Source: Proteiniphilum sp.
Lineage (GTDB): Bacteria > Bacteroidota > Bacteroidia > Bacteroidales > Dysgonomonadaceae
Assembly (NCBI GenBank): GCA_031284475.1
Contig: JAISZV010000150.1
Location: 1 to 6,119, forward strand
DNA length: 6,119 nt
Direction of reading: 5' to 3'
In this document: one piece after another, positions 5,934-6,119 of the stretch
Layout of the letters: each line of letters begins with the position of its first letter
How positions within the stretch are numbered: position 1 is the first letter of the stretch
The notes under the pieces: generated by a model
What the model was told of the DNA's origin: nothing
The model's input: the letters and a program-made list of their open reading frames with translations, nothing else
Databases searched by the model: none
Translations under genes and position numbers: made by a program

Positions 5934-6119
5934 AATTATCGAACTTTTATTTGATGATCGTTAGGCAAATAACAAAACAATCGCAAGAAATCGGAATTTA
6001 GAAGAAATAAATTCCTCCTTTTTTTCGTGTAAACCAGTATGCCAAAGATCAATTTTAGTTACTGAAATAGCTTAAATGAACGGATACTCTTGTTATTAAG
6101 CAAAAGTATGCCCTAAAAC
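5934..6119. other. AT-rich right-end region without a supported gene
   Basis: This region is richer in A+T than the genes to its left. It contains the probable leader of the broken antitoxin-like gene, a hairpin with a T-run, and short open stretches of up to about 20 codons that touch the window edge. None has a recognisable product. One minus-strand frame entering from the right edge stays open for 20 codons before stopping near 6057; it could be the tail of a neighbouring gene but is too short to support. Confidence 0.5.
5993..6025 (+). terminator. Possible weak plus-strand terminator (AT-rich hairpin plus T-run)
   Basis: GGAATTTA (5993-6000) and TAAATTCC (6008-6015) form a perfect 8-bp stem with a 7-nt loop. 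Seven T residues follow at 6019-6025, three bases after the stem. The arrangement is that of an intrinsic terminator read on the plus strand, and it could end the transcript of the LysM/barrel pair about 240 bp downstream of its stop codon. The stem has only two G-C pairs, so termination would be weak. On the minus strand it would lie in the leader of the broken gene. Confidence 0.3.

Overview
The window looks like chromosomal DNA from a member of the Bacteroidota, most likely order Bacteroidales. The evidence is the protein content (a DUF2461 protein, a four-LysM protein fused to a periplasmic-binding fold, a PorT-type beta-barrel), the Bacteroidota-style -7 promoter elements (TAnnTTTG-like) close to start codons, and the lack of strong Shine-Dalgarno sequences. 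Base composition is moderate and even. No rRNA, tRNA, CRISPR array or intact mobile element was seen.

Layout. The left end (1-135, minus strand) is the N-terminal 45 codons of a TetR/AcrR-type regulator that runs off the window. Its start is preceded by a perfect 16-bp palindrome (160-175) and a recognisable promoter, which suggests autoregulation. Next is a 354-bp non-coding stretch (136-489) holding two imperfect direct-repeat copies and a hairpin. A DUF2461 gene of unknown function follows on the minus strand (490-1182). A divergent intergenic region (1183-1436) carries a -7 element for each flanking gene and two 14-bp direct repeats spaced exactly 21 bp apart.

On the plus strand comes dnaB, the replicative helicase (1437-2981). 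About 100 bp later there is a two-gene envelope unit: a secreted 652-aa protein with four LysM domains joined to a type-1 periplasmic-binding-protein-like domain (3086-5044), overlapping by 4 nt (ATGA) with a 236-aa PorT-type outer-membrane beta-barrel (5041-5751). The ATGA overlap implies coupled translation. The architecture suggests that one product works on or at peptidoglycan and the other sits in the outer membrane, but no function is demonstrated.

The right end (5748-5933, minus strand) holds a small gene broken by an in-frame TAA. Its translation resembles the short antitoxin-like proteins common in Bacteroidota. Its tail overlaps the stop codon of the beta-barrel gene and no toxin partner is present. 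The last 186 bp are AT-rich with one hairpin plus T-run and no gene I can support.

Most of the window is ordinary core genome. The points most worth a second look are the LysM/binding-fold fusion coupled to the barrel, the broken antitoxin-like gene, the 21-bp phased repeats upstream of dnaB, and the repeat pair at 352-462.
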